A DNA stretch of 64,000 nucleotides, from NCBI RefSeq assembly GCF_000019965.1, contig NC_010571.1, positions 3,791,001 to 3,855,000 on the forward strand, read 5' to 3'. How positions within the stretch are numbered: the stretch's first letter is position 1; each line of letters starts with the position of its first letter. Positions 34,587 to 42,507 of this stretch are shown piece after piece. Position numbers and translations under genes: made by a program. The notes beneath the pieces are model-generated. The model did not search any database. It saw nothing but the letters and a program-made list of their open reading frames with translations, and was not told the origin of the DNA. Origin of the DNA: Opitutus terrae PB90-1 (GTDB lineage: Bacteria > Verrucomicrobiota > Verrucomicrobiia > Opitutales > Opitutaceae).

Positions 34587-36907
34587 AGCAGGAATCGCTC
34601 GATGGCGTCCCCGACGAGCAGGTCGGTGTGCTCGTAGCTGGCGGGAGCCAGCCGGGCAAAGCCGGCGAGCGGACCAGCCAGCTCGACCGGGAAAGCCACC
34701 CGATACCCGATCGTCGGATCCAGTCGTTTCAGCGCGTCGGCGTCGGCGCCGTGCAGAACCAGGGGCGCGTTCGGTGTGGCGAGTTTTTCTGCCAGCTGCG
34801 CCAGCTCGGTTCCCGTGAGCGTGAACGCGCCGATCGGCATGTAGAAGGATCCCGCGGCGACATCACTGAGCCGCGTGACGCCGGGCACCACCGCAGGCTC
34901 GTTCGGCGCGGGCGGGCGGTAAGCGAGCCCGAAGTCGGCGCCAGCGGTGCGCCGGACGGCTTGGGCGATGGCGGGGAAAAGCTGGCCCACAGATTTCAGC
35001 GACTCGGGTATGACCGGCGAGGTTTCGCGGTCGCGTTGCCAACTCCAACGTGCGTCGAAGCTGCGCGCGGCGACGAGGGTGGAGTGGGTGAGTTCGGCCA
35101 CGACCAGATCGATGGCCGACGGCGCCACAGCCAAGCCGGGGCCACCACCGATCATCCGAGTAATGACGGATCCGGCGGCGTAAGCCGCGGGGTCGTTCGA
35201 CGCCACCCAGAAAACCAGCCGCTGCGGCGCGAGCGGGTTGTAGTGCACGAGCCCGAGCGCGTAATGTTCGCCGCGGAAGTTGACGCCGTCGCTGCACGCG
35301 ATCGCGCCGCCCGCGAACCGCACCGGCAGTTTCGGCGCGAGCCGCTCGACCACCGCGTTTTGGGCGGCCGTGCCGATGAGTACGAGATGGCAGCGGGCGA
35401 TATCCGCGTCGGTCACCGAGGTGTCCGGCTTGGTGTTGAGTCGGCCGTAGGTGTTGTGGGGGTGCGGGACGTTGTCGGCCCCGAGCTCGCCGGAATCGTC
35501 GAGCCAGATTGGATTCGGGCTCTTGCTTGCCGCGTCCGCAGCGGTGCGCATTGCTGTGCGTTCGGCGTCGGTGCCGCGCGTGCCGTAGACGATGAGGAGC
35601 GGTTCGCCGTTGTAGAGCAGCGATGCGCTGCCGGGCGTGTGCAGCCGATAGGGCAGCGAAGGCGCGGCGGTCTCGAAACCCCAGCCCGAGTCACCGCGGA
35701 CGAGCGTCACCGTTTCGGGCAAGGGCGCGGGGTGCGTGGCCACGATGCCGCCGTTGACGCTGACCTGCAGCGGTTGCGCGCGCTCGAAGGGTGACTCCGC
35801 GAGCCGGAGCCGGAATCGCGCGATGTTGGTCAGGGTGGCGTAGAGGGTGTTGGCCGAACCGGCGGAAAGGACGAAGCGGGCGGGCTTGGGCGCGTTGCCC
35901 CATTCGACGATCTCGCCCCACCAGCTGCGCATCGCGTCGCCGTCGAGCGCGGTGTAGTCGAGGTGGCGAATCGTGCGGGAGTCGGGGCGCACCTGCTGGC
36001 GGACCCACGTTTCGCCGCGGGCGTTGCCGTCGGCGAAATCCCACGCGGCGTGGCCGAGGCCGTTGGTTTCGTCGAGGATCGCCTGGCCGCCGAGCTCGCG
36101 GAGCCGGGCCAGCGGACCACGTTGGTGCAGCACGGATACAACCGGATCGTCGGCGCTGTGCGTGGCGTAGATCGGGAACGTGAGCAGATTGGCCGTCGGA
36201 ACGAAGCTCGCATAACCGCACGTCGGCCGGCCCGAGGCCCAGCGATGGGGATAGCGCGAGCCCAGCCGGTACGTGCCGCCGCCGCCCATGCTGCCGCCGT
36301 TGAGATGAATCCGGTTGGGATCGATCGACCAGTGCGTCTGCACGTAATCAATCACGTGCAGCACGTCGGCCTCGGAAAGCGCGCGATAGCCGCCGGCGCG
36401 GGAGCGGCCCAGCACGGCGATGTCGAAGATGCCGGCGCGCGAGGTCATGCCGGTGGAGTGCTCGAGGTGATTGCCGCTGTAGCCGTGCATGTAGACCGAA
36501 AGCTGGGCGGGTTTTTGCGGGTCGTAATCGGTCGGGATGGCGATCTTGAACGGCTGGCCCGAGCCGTCGGCGGGCGACTCGTAGGCCCATTCCTGGACGC
36601 CTCGCAGCGTACCAAGCAGCTGTGGGTTGGCGGTGATCCGTTGTACCCAGTCGGCGAGCCGGGCGATCTTCGTCTGCGCGGACTCGCTGTTGGCTCCGTG
36701 TCGCGTGACGGCGAACTCGGCCTCGTAGCGGAGGAATCTGATCCAGCCGCGGTAGTCGGCGAGATCGGCGCGGGTAAGCGCCGCATCCGCGCTGGCCGCG
36801 GCGGTGGCGAGATCGGGCGACGCGGGGGTCGCAGCGAGAGCGGGCATTCCAAGCAATGCCGCGCAGACCAGACTTGGCACCAGATGGCGGAGAGAGCGCA
36901 GGATCAT
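34574..36907 (-). CDS. Secreted alpha/beta-hydrolase (prolyl-oligopeptidase/esterase-like)
   Basis: The 777-residue protein has a signal peptide (LVPSLVCAALLGMPALAA). The nucleophile Ser lies in LNGGSMGGGGTYRLG (GxSxGG) near residue 210. A probable catalytic Asp is in THSADDPVV and a His in NGLGHAAWDF. The N-terminal 100 residues are helical. The C-terminal 350 residues look like two extra domains: a VRGDSGWGFE beta part and a Rossmann-like part with LIGTAAQNAVVERL. This resembles the large exported esterases/peptidases of Planctomycetes-Verrucomicrobia; the substrate is not clear. It ends inside a 29-bp dispersed repeat. Confidence 0.75.
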   Translation of the reverse strand: MILRSLRHLVPSLVCAALLGMPALAATPASPDLATAAASADAALTRADLADYRGWIRFLRYEAEFAVTRHGANSESAQTKIARLADWVQRITANPQLLGTLRGVQEWAYESPADGSGQPFKIAIPTDYDPQKPAQLSVYMHGYSGNHLEHSTGMTSRAGIFDIAVLGRSRAGGYRALSEADVLHVIDYVQTHWSIDPNRIHLNGGSMGGGGTYRLGSRYPHRWASGRPTCGYASFVPTANLLTFPIYATHSADDPVVSVLHQRGPLARLRELGGQAILDETNGLGHAAWDFADGNARGETWVRQQVRPDSRTIRHLDYTALDGDAMRSWWGEIVEWGNAPKPARFVLSAGSANTLYATLTNIARFRLRLAESPFERAQPLQVSVNGGIVATHPAPLPETVTLVRGDSGWGFETAAPSLPYRLHTPGSASLLYNGEPLLIVYGTRGTDAERTAMRTAADAASKSPNPIWLDDSGELGADNVPHPHNTYGRLNTKPDTSVTDADIARCHLVLIGTAAQNAVVERLAPKLPVRFAGGAIACSDGVNFRGEHYALGLVHYNPLAPQRLVFWVASNDPAAYAAGSVITRMIGGGPGLAVAPSAIDLVVAELTHSTLVAARSFDARWSWQRDRETSPVIPESLKSVGQLFPAIAQAVRRTAGADFGLAYRPPAPNEPAVVPGVTRLSDVAAGSFYMPIGAFTLTGTELAQLAEKLATPNAPLVLHGADADALKRLDPTIGYRVAFPVELAGPLAGFARLAPASYEHTDLLVGDAIERFLLTNY

Positions 36908-37249
36908 GACAGCAGGGGTGTTGATGTCGGCGAACGGCCGACGAGACGAGGTGCAAAACCGCTACGGGCGAAACTCCCCGTCGTGAAGACAAATCTGGAG
37001 GAGAGAGCGTGAGCGGAACGCCGCCGCCAGAGAAATCCTGCCAGCACCCGGCGGTGCGTCCGAGGGCGGCGGCGCTCACAGAACAAAGATCCGCAATCGG
37101 AAAGAAGCACGAGGATCAAGGCACCAAGCCTCCAGGTCGAACCGGCGGGCAAGATGCCCGCGCTCCCGCGCAAGCAGAATTCGACCGGAGGCTGAACCTA
37201 CGGCCTTCTAATCTGTTTCGGATTTCGTGCGTCGGATTTGCCCGGCGAG
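36908..37249. other. Non-coding gap upstream of the secreted hydrolase
   Basis: It should hold the promoter of the secreted hydrolase. Near 37141-37168 is a ccggcgggcaagatgcccgc palindrome. No RNA gene or ORF with a domain is visible. The broken radC ends at 37250. Confidence 0.5.
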
Positions 37250-37429
37250 CTACAGCAGGCCGGCTTCGCGGAAGCTGTAGAAGCCGCGGCCGAGGGGATC
37301 GGCGGAGGGCCGGCCGACGACTACGTGATCGAGCAGGTCGATATCGATCGCGCGTGCCGCCTCGCGGAGCTGGCGGGTGAGCTGCACGTCGGCGGCGCTC
37401 GGCGCGGGATCGCCGCTGGGGTGGTTGTG
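37250..37429 (-). pseudogene. radC: radC 3' fragment
   Basis: The minus strand encodes, without an own start, the JAMM-domain C-terminus of RadC: (HN)[12 protein letters not shown], then [20 protein letters not shown] and YSFREAGLL, followed by a TAG at 37250-37252. It is the exact continuation of the radC 5' part at 42534-43085. Joined at the HN codons the two give a 241-residue RadC of normal length. The split lies within the zinc-binding motif [14 protein letters not shown]. Confidence 0.92.
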
Positions 37430-37514
37430 TTATGTGACGAGCCGAGCTATGTGGAGTGCGCTACCGTTTTTCTGAGGCACTTTACTCTGCGCGACAGCAC
37501 AATCGCTGCACATA
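37430..37514. repeat. Left terminal inverted repeat of the RIT element
   Basis: The outer 30 bp (starting ttatgtgacgagccgagcta) are identical to the inverted right end. After a 25-bp divergent spacer, ctctgcgcg is conserved; after 8 more bp atcgctgcacata is conserved. Identical spacing with divergent spacers points to three recombinase-binding blocks. The flanking radC sequence ends ggttgtg. Confidence 0.9.
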
Positions 37515-37527
37515 ACTCGGCCGGCGA

Positions 37528-38016
37528 TCAGGCAAGACCGGCGCGCTCTGCGGTGGCGGCCTTGACGGCAGCTTTCACGTTGCCGAGGCAGCAGGAGCCT
37601 TGGGGATTGCGAATCTCACAAGCGCAAAAATCAGCCTTCATCTCCGCCGCGATGCGTTCGATCACGGTGGATTTTCCTGTGGCGGCAAGTTCGTCACGGA
37701 TCATCGCGGGCGTGAAGCCGAAGCAATAACACACCGGTGCCTGCGCGGGATCTTTTTGAGTGACCGGACGGCGAACGTCGCCCGTTGTGAGAACTGAACC
37801 ACCGGCGCTGAAATAGACGACCGGGCAGTCGGGTGTGGGGCAGAAGTGAAATCCCCCGGCATTTACGGCCGGCAAAAACTGGGACTTAACTTGGTGCTTG
37901 AGCGTGAGCGTCGAGACCGGGCGACCGGCGTGCCCGCAGCGCGGGCAGGACGGCTTGGCAGCCGACTCCTTCTCGGACGAGCACTCGTCACCTTTCGTTA
38001 AGCAACAATCGGACAC
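37528..38016 (-). CDS. CopZ-type Fe-S/zinc metallochaperone, stand-alone N-terminal domain
   Basis: The 162-residue protein starts at a GTG 6 bp after the merTP stop. It contains CPRCGHAGRP, FCPTPDCPVVYF, VCYCFGFT, FCACEIRNPQGSCC and LGNVKAAV. This cysteine pattern is that of the zinc plus [2Fe-2S] N-terminal domain of Archaeoglobus CopZ, here without the HMA copper-chaperone domain. The extra N-terminal SDCCLTKGDEC adds a vicinal Cys pair suited to soft metals. It is co-directional with merTP, so it probably handles Hg(II) or a related thiophilic metal in the cytoplasm. Confidence 0.78.
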   Translation of the reverse strand: MSDCCLTKGDECSSEKESAAKPSCPRCGHAGRPVSTLTLKHQVKSQFLPAVNAGGFHFCPTPDCPVVYFSAGGSVLTTGDVRRPVTQKDPAQAPVCYCFGFTPAMIRDELAATGKSTVIERIAAEMKADFCACEIRNPQGSCCLGNVKAAVKAATAERAGLA

Positions 38017-38021
38017 GGTGA

Positions 38022-38612
38022 TCAGTTGGCCGGCTCGGCCTTGAAGCCCGTGGCGTCGATCTTGGCGATCACCGTCGTCGCAGAAATCACGGCGGGATCG
38101 TAAACGACCTCGGCCTCTTTCGTTGCATAGCGGACGACCGCCGTGCGGATACCGGGAACCCGCTGCAGGGTGCCGGCAATGCCGACCGCGCACGCAGCGC
38201 AGTCCATGGAGGGGATACGCACGCGCAGCACGCGGCCATCCGCCGGTGCGGAGGTTGCGACCGAAGAGCGGCCGAAGGTGGTTTGCGCAAGCTGCGGAAA
38301 CATCGCGACCGCGCCGACGATTACTGTGCTGAAGATCAGAACGCCCAGGGTCCAACGACTTGCTCGCGGCGTTGCGCAGGTGCCGTCCGCGCAGGCGATA
38401 CGTCGGGCACGCAAGGTCAACACCCACGCGAGAGCGAGGAGCGCAGCGGTGACGCCGAGAAAAGCCGGCCGCCAACGCTCAAACCAGCCTGCGGCGACAA
38501 AACTACCCGCGCCCGCGACGGCCGCCACCAGCGGTCCGATGCAGCAAAGCGAGGCCGCCACGGCGGACAAAAATCCGCCTGTCAGAATCCACGATTGCTT
38601 CACCGGCTGCAT
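38022..38612 (-). CDS. MerT-MerP fusion mercuric ion transporter
   Basis: The 196-residue protein has a MerT part with three predicted membrane helices. Its Cys pair C23-C24 is in helix 1 (ASLCCIGPLV), and C74 and C79 are in the cytoplasmic loop (CADGTC). After a linker comes an HMA domain with MDCAAC (C138, C141), equivalent to MerP. Such MerTP fusions take up Hg(II) and hand it to cytoplasmic thiols. The gene is divergent from merR across a 48-bp operator region, and its ATG lies at about the expected transcription start, so the mRNA may be leaderless. Confidence 0.87.
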   Translation of the reverse strand: MQPVKQSWILTGGFLSAVAASLCCIGPLVAAVAGAGSFVAAGWFERWRPAFLGVTAALLALAWVLTLRARRIACADGTCATPRASRWTLGVLIFSTVIVGAVAMFPQLAQTTFGRSSVATSAPADGRVLRVRIPSMDCAACAVGIAGTLQRVPGIRTAVVRYATKEAEVVYDPAVISATTVIAKIDATGFKAEPAN

Positions 38613-38618
38613 CGGCCC

Positions 38619-38650
38619 AGCTTACACCCTGTAGTATGGTATAAGGTCAA
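38619..38650 (-). promoter_or_regulatory. MerR-type promoter-operator for merTP
   Basis: Read on the minus strand there is a -35 box TTGACC (38645-38650) and a -10-like box TAAGCT (38619-38624), separated by 20 bp (19 bp if GTAAGC is taken as -10). This over-long spacer is the hallmark of MerR-controlled promoters. The spacer contains the imperfect dyad ACCcTGTAgtATGGT, where MerR should bind and untwist the DNA. merR starts 11 bp beyond the -35 box, so it also autoregulates from here. Confidence 0.75.
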
Positions 38651-38660
38651 CCGCCATGTC

Positions 38661-39065
38661 ATGACGATCGGAGAACTCGCCAAGGCCGCCGGGGTAAATG
38701 TCCAGACCGTCCGCTACTACGAGCGAATGGAACTGCTGCCGGCGACCCATCGCTGGCCGGGATCGGGCTACCGGGACTTTGACGATGACGCCCTGAGCCG
38801 GTTGCGGTTTATCCGTTCGGCAAAAGACCTCGGGTTCACCCTGCGCGAGATCAAGGAGCTCATGGAAATGCAGTTTTCGCCGGGTGAGTCGTGTGCCGAA
38901 GTGAAGCGTCTCTTGGAGGATAAGCAGCAAGAGCTTGATCGGCGCATGCTGGAGATGCGCCGGTTGCACCGCGCCTTGGGAAAACTCATCACGGCGTGCC
39001 GGCGGCGATCCACGAAAACGACGTGTCCGGCCCTCTGGGCCATCGCGTTCAAGGCGCGCGGTTAG
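38661..39065 (+). CDS. merR: MerR mercury-responsive regulator
   Basis: The 134-residue protein has an N-terminal winged helix-turn-helix (MTIGELAKAAGVNVQTVRYY) and a coiled-coil dimer helix. The Hg-binding cysteines are C78, C113 and C122. Their spacing of 35 and 9 matches Cys82, Cys117 and Cys126 of the classical Tn501 MerR, which is the basis for calling mercury rather than another metal. The ATG at 38661 was chosen because the helix-turn-helix begins there. It converges on the last recombinase gene with a 4-bp overlap of the stop codons. Confidence 0.88.
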   Translation: MTIGELAKAAGVNVQTVRYYERMELLPATHRWPGSGYRDFDDDALSRLRFIRSAKDLGFTLREIKELMEMQFSPGESCAEVKRLLEDKQQELDRRMLEMRRLHRALGKLITACRRRSTKTTCPALWAIAFKARG

Positions 39066-40072
39066 AGGCTGGACAGCCAGGCGAGCACGTCGGTGTTGGC
39101 GCGCCATGACGACGGGTGCTTCGGCTTCGGGAGAATCTTCTCGGCGGAGGCGAGAGCCTTGCGCTTCATCTCAAGATCGATCTCGACGTAGGTGTTGGTG
39201 GTCTCGATCGATGCATGCCCGAGCCAGGAACGGATCATCGCGAGGTCGACGTTCGATTGCAGCAAATGCATCGCCGTCGTGTGGCGCCACGTGTGCGGAG
39301 TGATCCGCCGCGCGAGCAAGGTCGGGCAGCGCTGGGCCGCCTCACTGATGCGGTGACTGACAATGTAGCGAACGCCGAAGCGCGTCAGCCGGTTGCCGTC
39401 GATGTTGAGAAACAGCGGCACGGCGTCGGTGAACTTGATCGAACGAGGCTGGAGATAACTCTTCAGCGCGGCGACCGTCTCGGGCCACAACGGGCAGGTG
39501 CGCTCCTTGCGGCCCTTGCCGAAGATGAGCACGTTCGACGGTCGAGTGAAACGCACGTGCCGCACGTCGAGGTCAACCAACTCCTGCGCGCGCATGCCGG
39601 TGTTGTAGAGCATCCGTAAGAGTGCGTCGTCGCGCTGACCGAACAGCGTCCGGGAATCGATCTGACGAAATATCTCCTGCACCTCATCCTTCTCCAGAAA
39701 CTGCGCGACGCGATGCGGTCGCCGTTTGAACGGCACCGCGATGATCGTGTGGGCGTGGGTCAGGTGCCGGGGATCAACGATCGCGAGGTAGCGGAAGAAA
39801 GAATGGATCGCGGCCAGCCGAAGATTGCGGGTGACGATCCCGTTGCGCCGGTCCGCTTCGAGATGGCGAAGAAAGCCGTGCACCAACTCCGCGGTGAGAT
39901 CGGCCAGGGTGAGCTCGGTCACGCGCTTGCCCGAGTCGTCGGAAGCGAACTTGAGGAGGAGCTTGAAGGTGTCGCGATACGACAGAACCGTGTGGCCACT
40001 CAGTCCGCGCTGGGACACGAGATGCTGATCGAAAAACCCGCGGATCAGAGATGGAAGGTCGGGGGCTGACAT
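39062..40072 (-). CDS. Tyrosine recombinase, third of the RIT trio
   Basis: The 336-residue protein has an N-terminal SAM-like core-binding domain (about residues 1-105) and a C-terminal catalytic domain. The catalytic residues are Arg161 (NTGMRAQEL), His260-x-x-Arg263 (HTWRH), His286 (LGHASIE) and the nucleophile Tyr295 (TNTYVEID). All are present, so it should be active. Its start lies 28 bp inside the previous recombinase gene, the coupling typical of RIT elements. Confidence 0.9.
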   Translation of the reverse strand: MSAPDLPSLIRGFFDQHLVSQRGLSGHTVLSYRDTFKLLLKFASDDSGKRVTELTLADLTAELVHGFLRHLEADRRNGIVTRNLRLAAIHSFFRYLAIVDPRHLTHAHTIIAVPFKRRPHRVAQFLEKDEVQEIFRQIDSRTLFGQRDDALLRMLYNTGMRAQELVDLDVRHVRFTRPSNVLIFGKGRKERTCPLWPETVAALKSYLQPRSIKFTDAVPLFLNIDGNRLTRFGVRYIVSHRISEAAQRCPTLLARRITPHTWRHTTAMHLLQSNVDLAMIRSWLGHASIETTNTYVEIDLEMKRKALASAEKILPKPKHPSSWRANTDVLAWLSSL

Positions 40073-41037
40073 AAGAGACGGGCCGATGGCACCGCGAAGT
40101 GCTCATGAAAACGCTGGCCCACCGACTCCATCAGCTCGGCGGTGGCGTGCAGATAGATCTCGGTCCCGGTCACCGTGCTGTGCCCGAGGTAAGTGGACAG
40201 GAGGGGCAGCTTCGCGAAGAGATTATCGCCGCTCTTGTGCCACGCCATCAGCCGCGACACCGCAAAGGAATGCCGCAAGTCGTGGATGCGCGGCCCGCGC
40301 TGGCCGGGCGGGCCGCGCAGCCCCAACCGACGCAACACTTGAAGAAACACCGTCGTGAAGCTCGGCACGTGATAGCGTCCACCGAGGGATGACGGGAAAA
40401 ATGGCGCGGTCGGCTCCTGCGAGAATCTGGCCGCGCGGCGCTGGGCCACGTAGGCCGCGAGCTGCTTGGTGGTGCACGGTGCCAGCGGCACGTAGCGAGT
40501 CTTGCCGAACTTGGTTTGGCGAATGAGCAGAAGACGGCGTGACAGATCGACGTCAGCGAGATTGAGCTTCACCGCCTCGCCAACGCGCAGGCCGGTGGCG
40601 TAGAGGAACCCGACGAGGGTTGCGAACACCACGGGACGCAGCGGGTCCGGAGAACGTTCGGCCGGCGGTGCCGCCGCCATGATCCGGCGGACCTCGGCCA
40701 CCGTGTAGATGTGCGGCATCGGCCGATTGCGCCGCGGCAAAAACATCCGGTGCACGATGCACGTGCGAGGATCGAAATGGCTTTGATAGAGGCAGAACTG
40801 ACGGAGGATCGACATCCGGTTGATCCGGGTTCCCGGAGCCAAGTGCTCGGTGCTCTTGAAATAACGCTCGGTGACCTCACGCGTGATTGTATCGCCGGGC
40901 TGCAGCTCACCGATAAGAAACCGGTCGAGGTAACGCAGCACCTTGAGGAGAACAGGACCGCGGCCCGATGCGGCCCGCGTCTCCCAGAAGGACTGAAGCC
41001 GGAACGCGAGCGCGCTGCGAAAACAACACGTGGCCAT
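40045..41037 (-). CDS. Tyrosine recombinase, second of the RIT trio
   Basis: The 330-residue protein has Arg151 (ATGLRVGEA), His252-x-x-Arg255 (HDLRHSF), His286 (LGHSTVT) and Tyr295 (TEIYLH), a complete catalytic set. The ATG lies 3 bp after the first recombinase's stop codon, and its 3' end overlaps the third gene by 28 bp. It acts with the other two on the terminal repeats; which recombinase cleaves which strand is not known. Confidence 0.9.
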   Translation of the reverse strand: MATCCFRSALAFRLQSFWETRAASGRGPVLLKVLRYLDRFLIGELQPGDTITREVTERYFKSTEHLAPGTRINRMSILRQFCLYQSHFDPRTCIVHRMFLPRRNRPMPHIYTVAEVRRIMAAAPPAERSPDPLRPVVFATLVGFLYATGLRVGEAVKLNLADVDLSRRLLLIRQTKFGKTRYVPLAPCTTKQLAAYVAQRRAARFSQEPTAPFFPSSLGGRYHVPSFTTVFLQVLRRLGLRGPPGQRGPRIHDLRHSFAVSRLMAWHKSGDNLFAKLPLLSTYLGHSTVTGTEIYLHATAELMESVGQRFHEHFAVPSARLLCQPPTFHL

Positions 41038-41040
41038 GGT

Positions 41041-42339
41041 TCACCTCGCCGGCCACGGCATCGCCACCTGCCGCAGTGTCTTCAAGTCAGCCTTGGCGTA
41101 GATGTAGGTGGTGTCGATGTAACGATGCCCCAGGGCATCGGCGATGGCCTTGATCGGTTGATCGTGCTCCAACGCGCGGATCGCCCACGAATGCCGTAAC
41201 GAGTGCGCGCCGCGTCCGGGCTGATGAACGCCGGCCTTGTGCAGGTAGTGCTTCACCACGGTGGAGATCGCCATGCTGCTCAGCGATCCGTGCGGCGCCT
41301 TGGTGCTGAGGAACACCTCGCGATGAGGCGTGCGCGGGTCGCGGTGACGGAGCCACTCGATGATCGCGTCCCCGACCGCATCGAGGAGCGGAACGATCAC
41401 TTCCTTGCCGCCTTTTTGCGCGCGAAAGCGGATCTTGGCCTGCCGCCAGTCGAGATCCTCCATCACGAGTTTTGCAGCGGAGATCGCACGGATGCCATAC
41501 GCCATCAGCAACAGAATGATCGCGTAGTCGCGTGCGCCATTAGGCTTCGTCTTGTCGATCGCAGCCAGCACGCGTTCGAGCGCCGAATCCTCGATGCCCC
41601 TGGGGAGCGAAGCGTGCCGATAGTGCCGCTGTCGCGGGACCAACTCGGAGAAGTCCGCCTGAGTGTGGCCGTGATCCGCGCAGTAGCGGAGGAAAGAGCG
41701 AAGGCTCGATGACAACGAGCGCACGTTGTCTTTGCTGTCCTTCATGTGCCGCTTGAGCTGCGCCTCCACCTGCTCGGCGCTGATGGTCTTGAGGCGCGGC
41801 CGTTGCACGTCGTGCTTCAGGAACTCGAGGAACGCGGTGGTGTGCGCGAGGTGGCGCTTCACCGTCACTGGCGCCACGGCGCGCTCGTCGCGTAGATGGA
41901 CGATATAAGGATCGAGGATCCAACTGTAGGGCGTCACGACCTGCACCGGCTTGGGCGGAGTGATAACCTTGAGCGCCTCCAGATAGAAAAACAGATGGCG
42001 CAAGTGCGCTCGCGCGTTGTCGCGCGGCGAATAGCGGGCGCTGGTGGTGCGGACCCCGCGGAGATAGTCGTCCAAGAAAGGCTCGACCAACTCGGCGGAA
42101 ATAGCCGAGGCCTTGGTGATGCCACGCTCCGTCACGTAGACGTTGAACATGCAGCAAGTGCCGAGAATGCCGCAGCCGTGGTGGATCGAATACCCGTTCT
42201 TCTTCAGCGTCAGAGCCAAACCGTCGAAGTAATCGCCCAGCGCGCCACGCCGAAAGTCAGCCAGCGTCCGTCGCTCGCAGTAAAAGTGCTCCAGGCCGCC
42301 ATCCGTCGAGCGATCCAAAGAATAGTAGGGCTTGCGCAT
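41041..42339 (-). CDS. Tyrosine recombinase, first and longest of the RIT trio
   Basis: The 432-residue protein starts at the ATG at 42339; a TTG at 42399 would add 20 residues. The N-terminal 80 residues carry a Cys-rich patch (HHGCGILGTCC) not found in the other two. Catalytic residues are Arg in YGIRAIS, HSLRH, LGHRYID and the Tyr of TTYIYAK. The usual Glu after the first Arg (RxxEL) is replaced in RAISAAKL, a small deviation. Confidence 0.87.
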   Translation of the reverse strand: MRKPYYSLDRSTDGGLEHFYCERRTLADFRRGALGDYFDGLALTLKKNGYSIHHGCGILGTCCMFNVYVTERGITKASAISAELVEPFLDDYLRGVRTTSARYSPRDNARAHLRHLFFYLEALKVITPPKPVQVVTPYSWILDPYIVHLRDERAVAPVTVKRHLAHTTAFLEFLKHDVQRPRLKTISAEQVEAQLKRHMKDSKDNVRSLSSSLRSFLRYCADHGHTQADFSELVPRQRHYRHASLPRGIEDSALERVLAAIDKTKPNGARDYAIILLLMAYGIRAISAAKLVMEDLDWRQAKIRFRAQKGGKEVIVPLLDAVGDAIIEWLRHRDPRTPHREVFLSTKAPHGSLSSMAISTVVKHYLHKAGVHQPGRGAHSLRHSWAIRALEHDQPIKAIADALGHRYIDTTYIYAKADLKTLRQVAMPWPAR

Positions 42340-42422
42340 CCCACACGTAATCCACTGCGCACGCCACGTGAAGAAAGCCGCCCCGACACTGGCGCGCAAA
42401 AACCGCGGGAAACTGATTTAGC

Positions 42423-42507
42423 TATGTGCAGCGATCCAGCCTACGCGCAGAGCGAACCCCGAGTGAAAGGACCGCATGCACTCCACATAGCTCGGCTCGT
42501 CACATAA
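42423..42507. repeat. Right terminal inverted repeat of the RIT element
   Basis: The inverse of 37430-37514: identical outer 30 bp, then conserved cgcgcagag and tatgtgcagcgat at exactly the same spacing as on the left. It lies upstream of the first recombinase gene and may overlap its promoter. Confidence 0.9.

Noticed and set aside
37238-37729. Plus-strand ORF spanning the radC 3' fragment and the left element end
   Set aside because: It is the antisense of the RadC JAMM domain; the minus strand reads [12 protein letters not shown].
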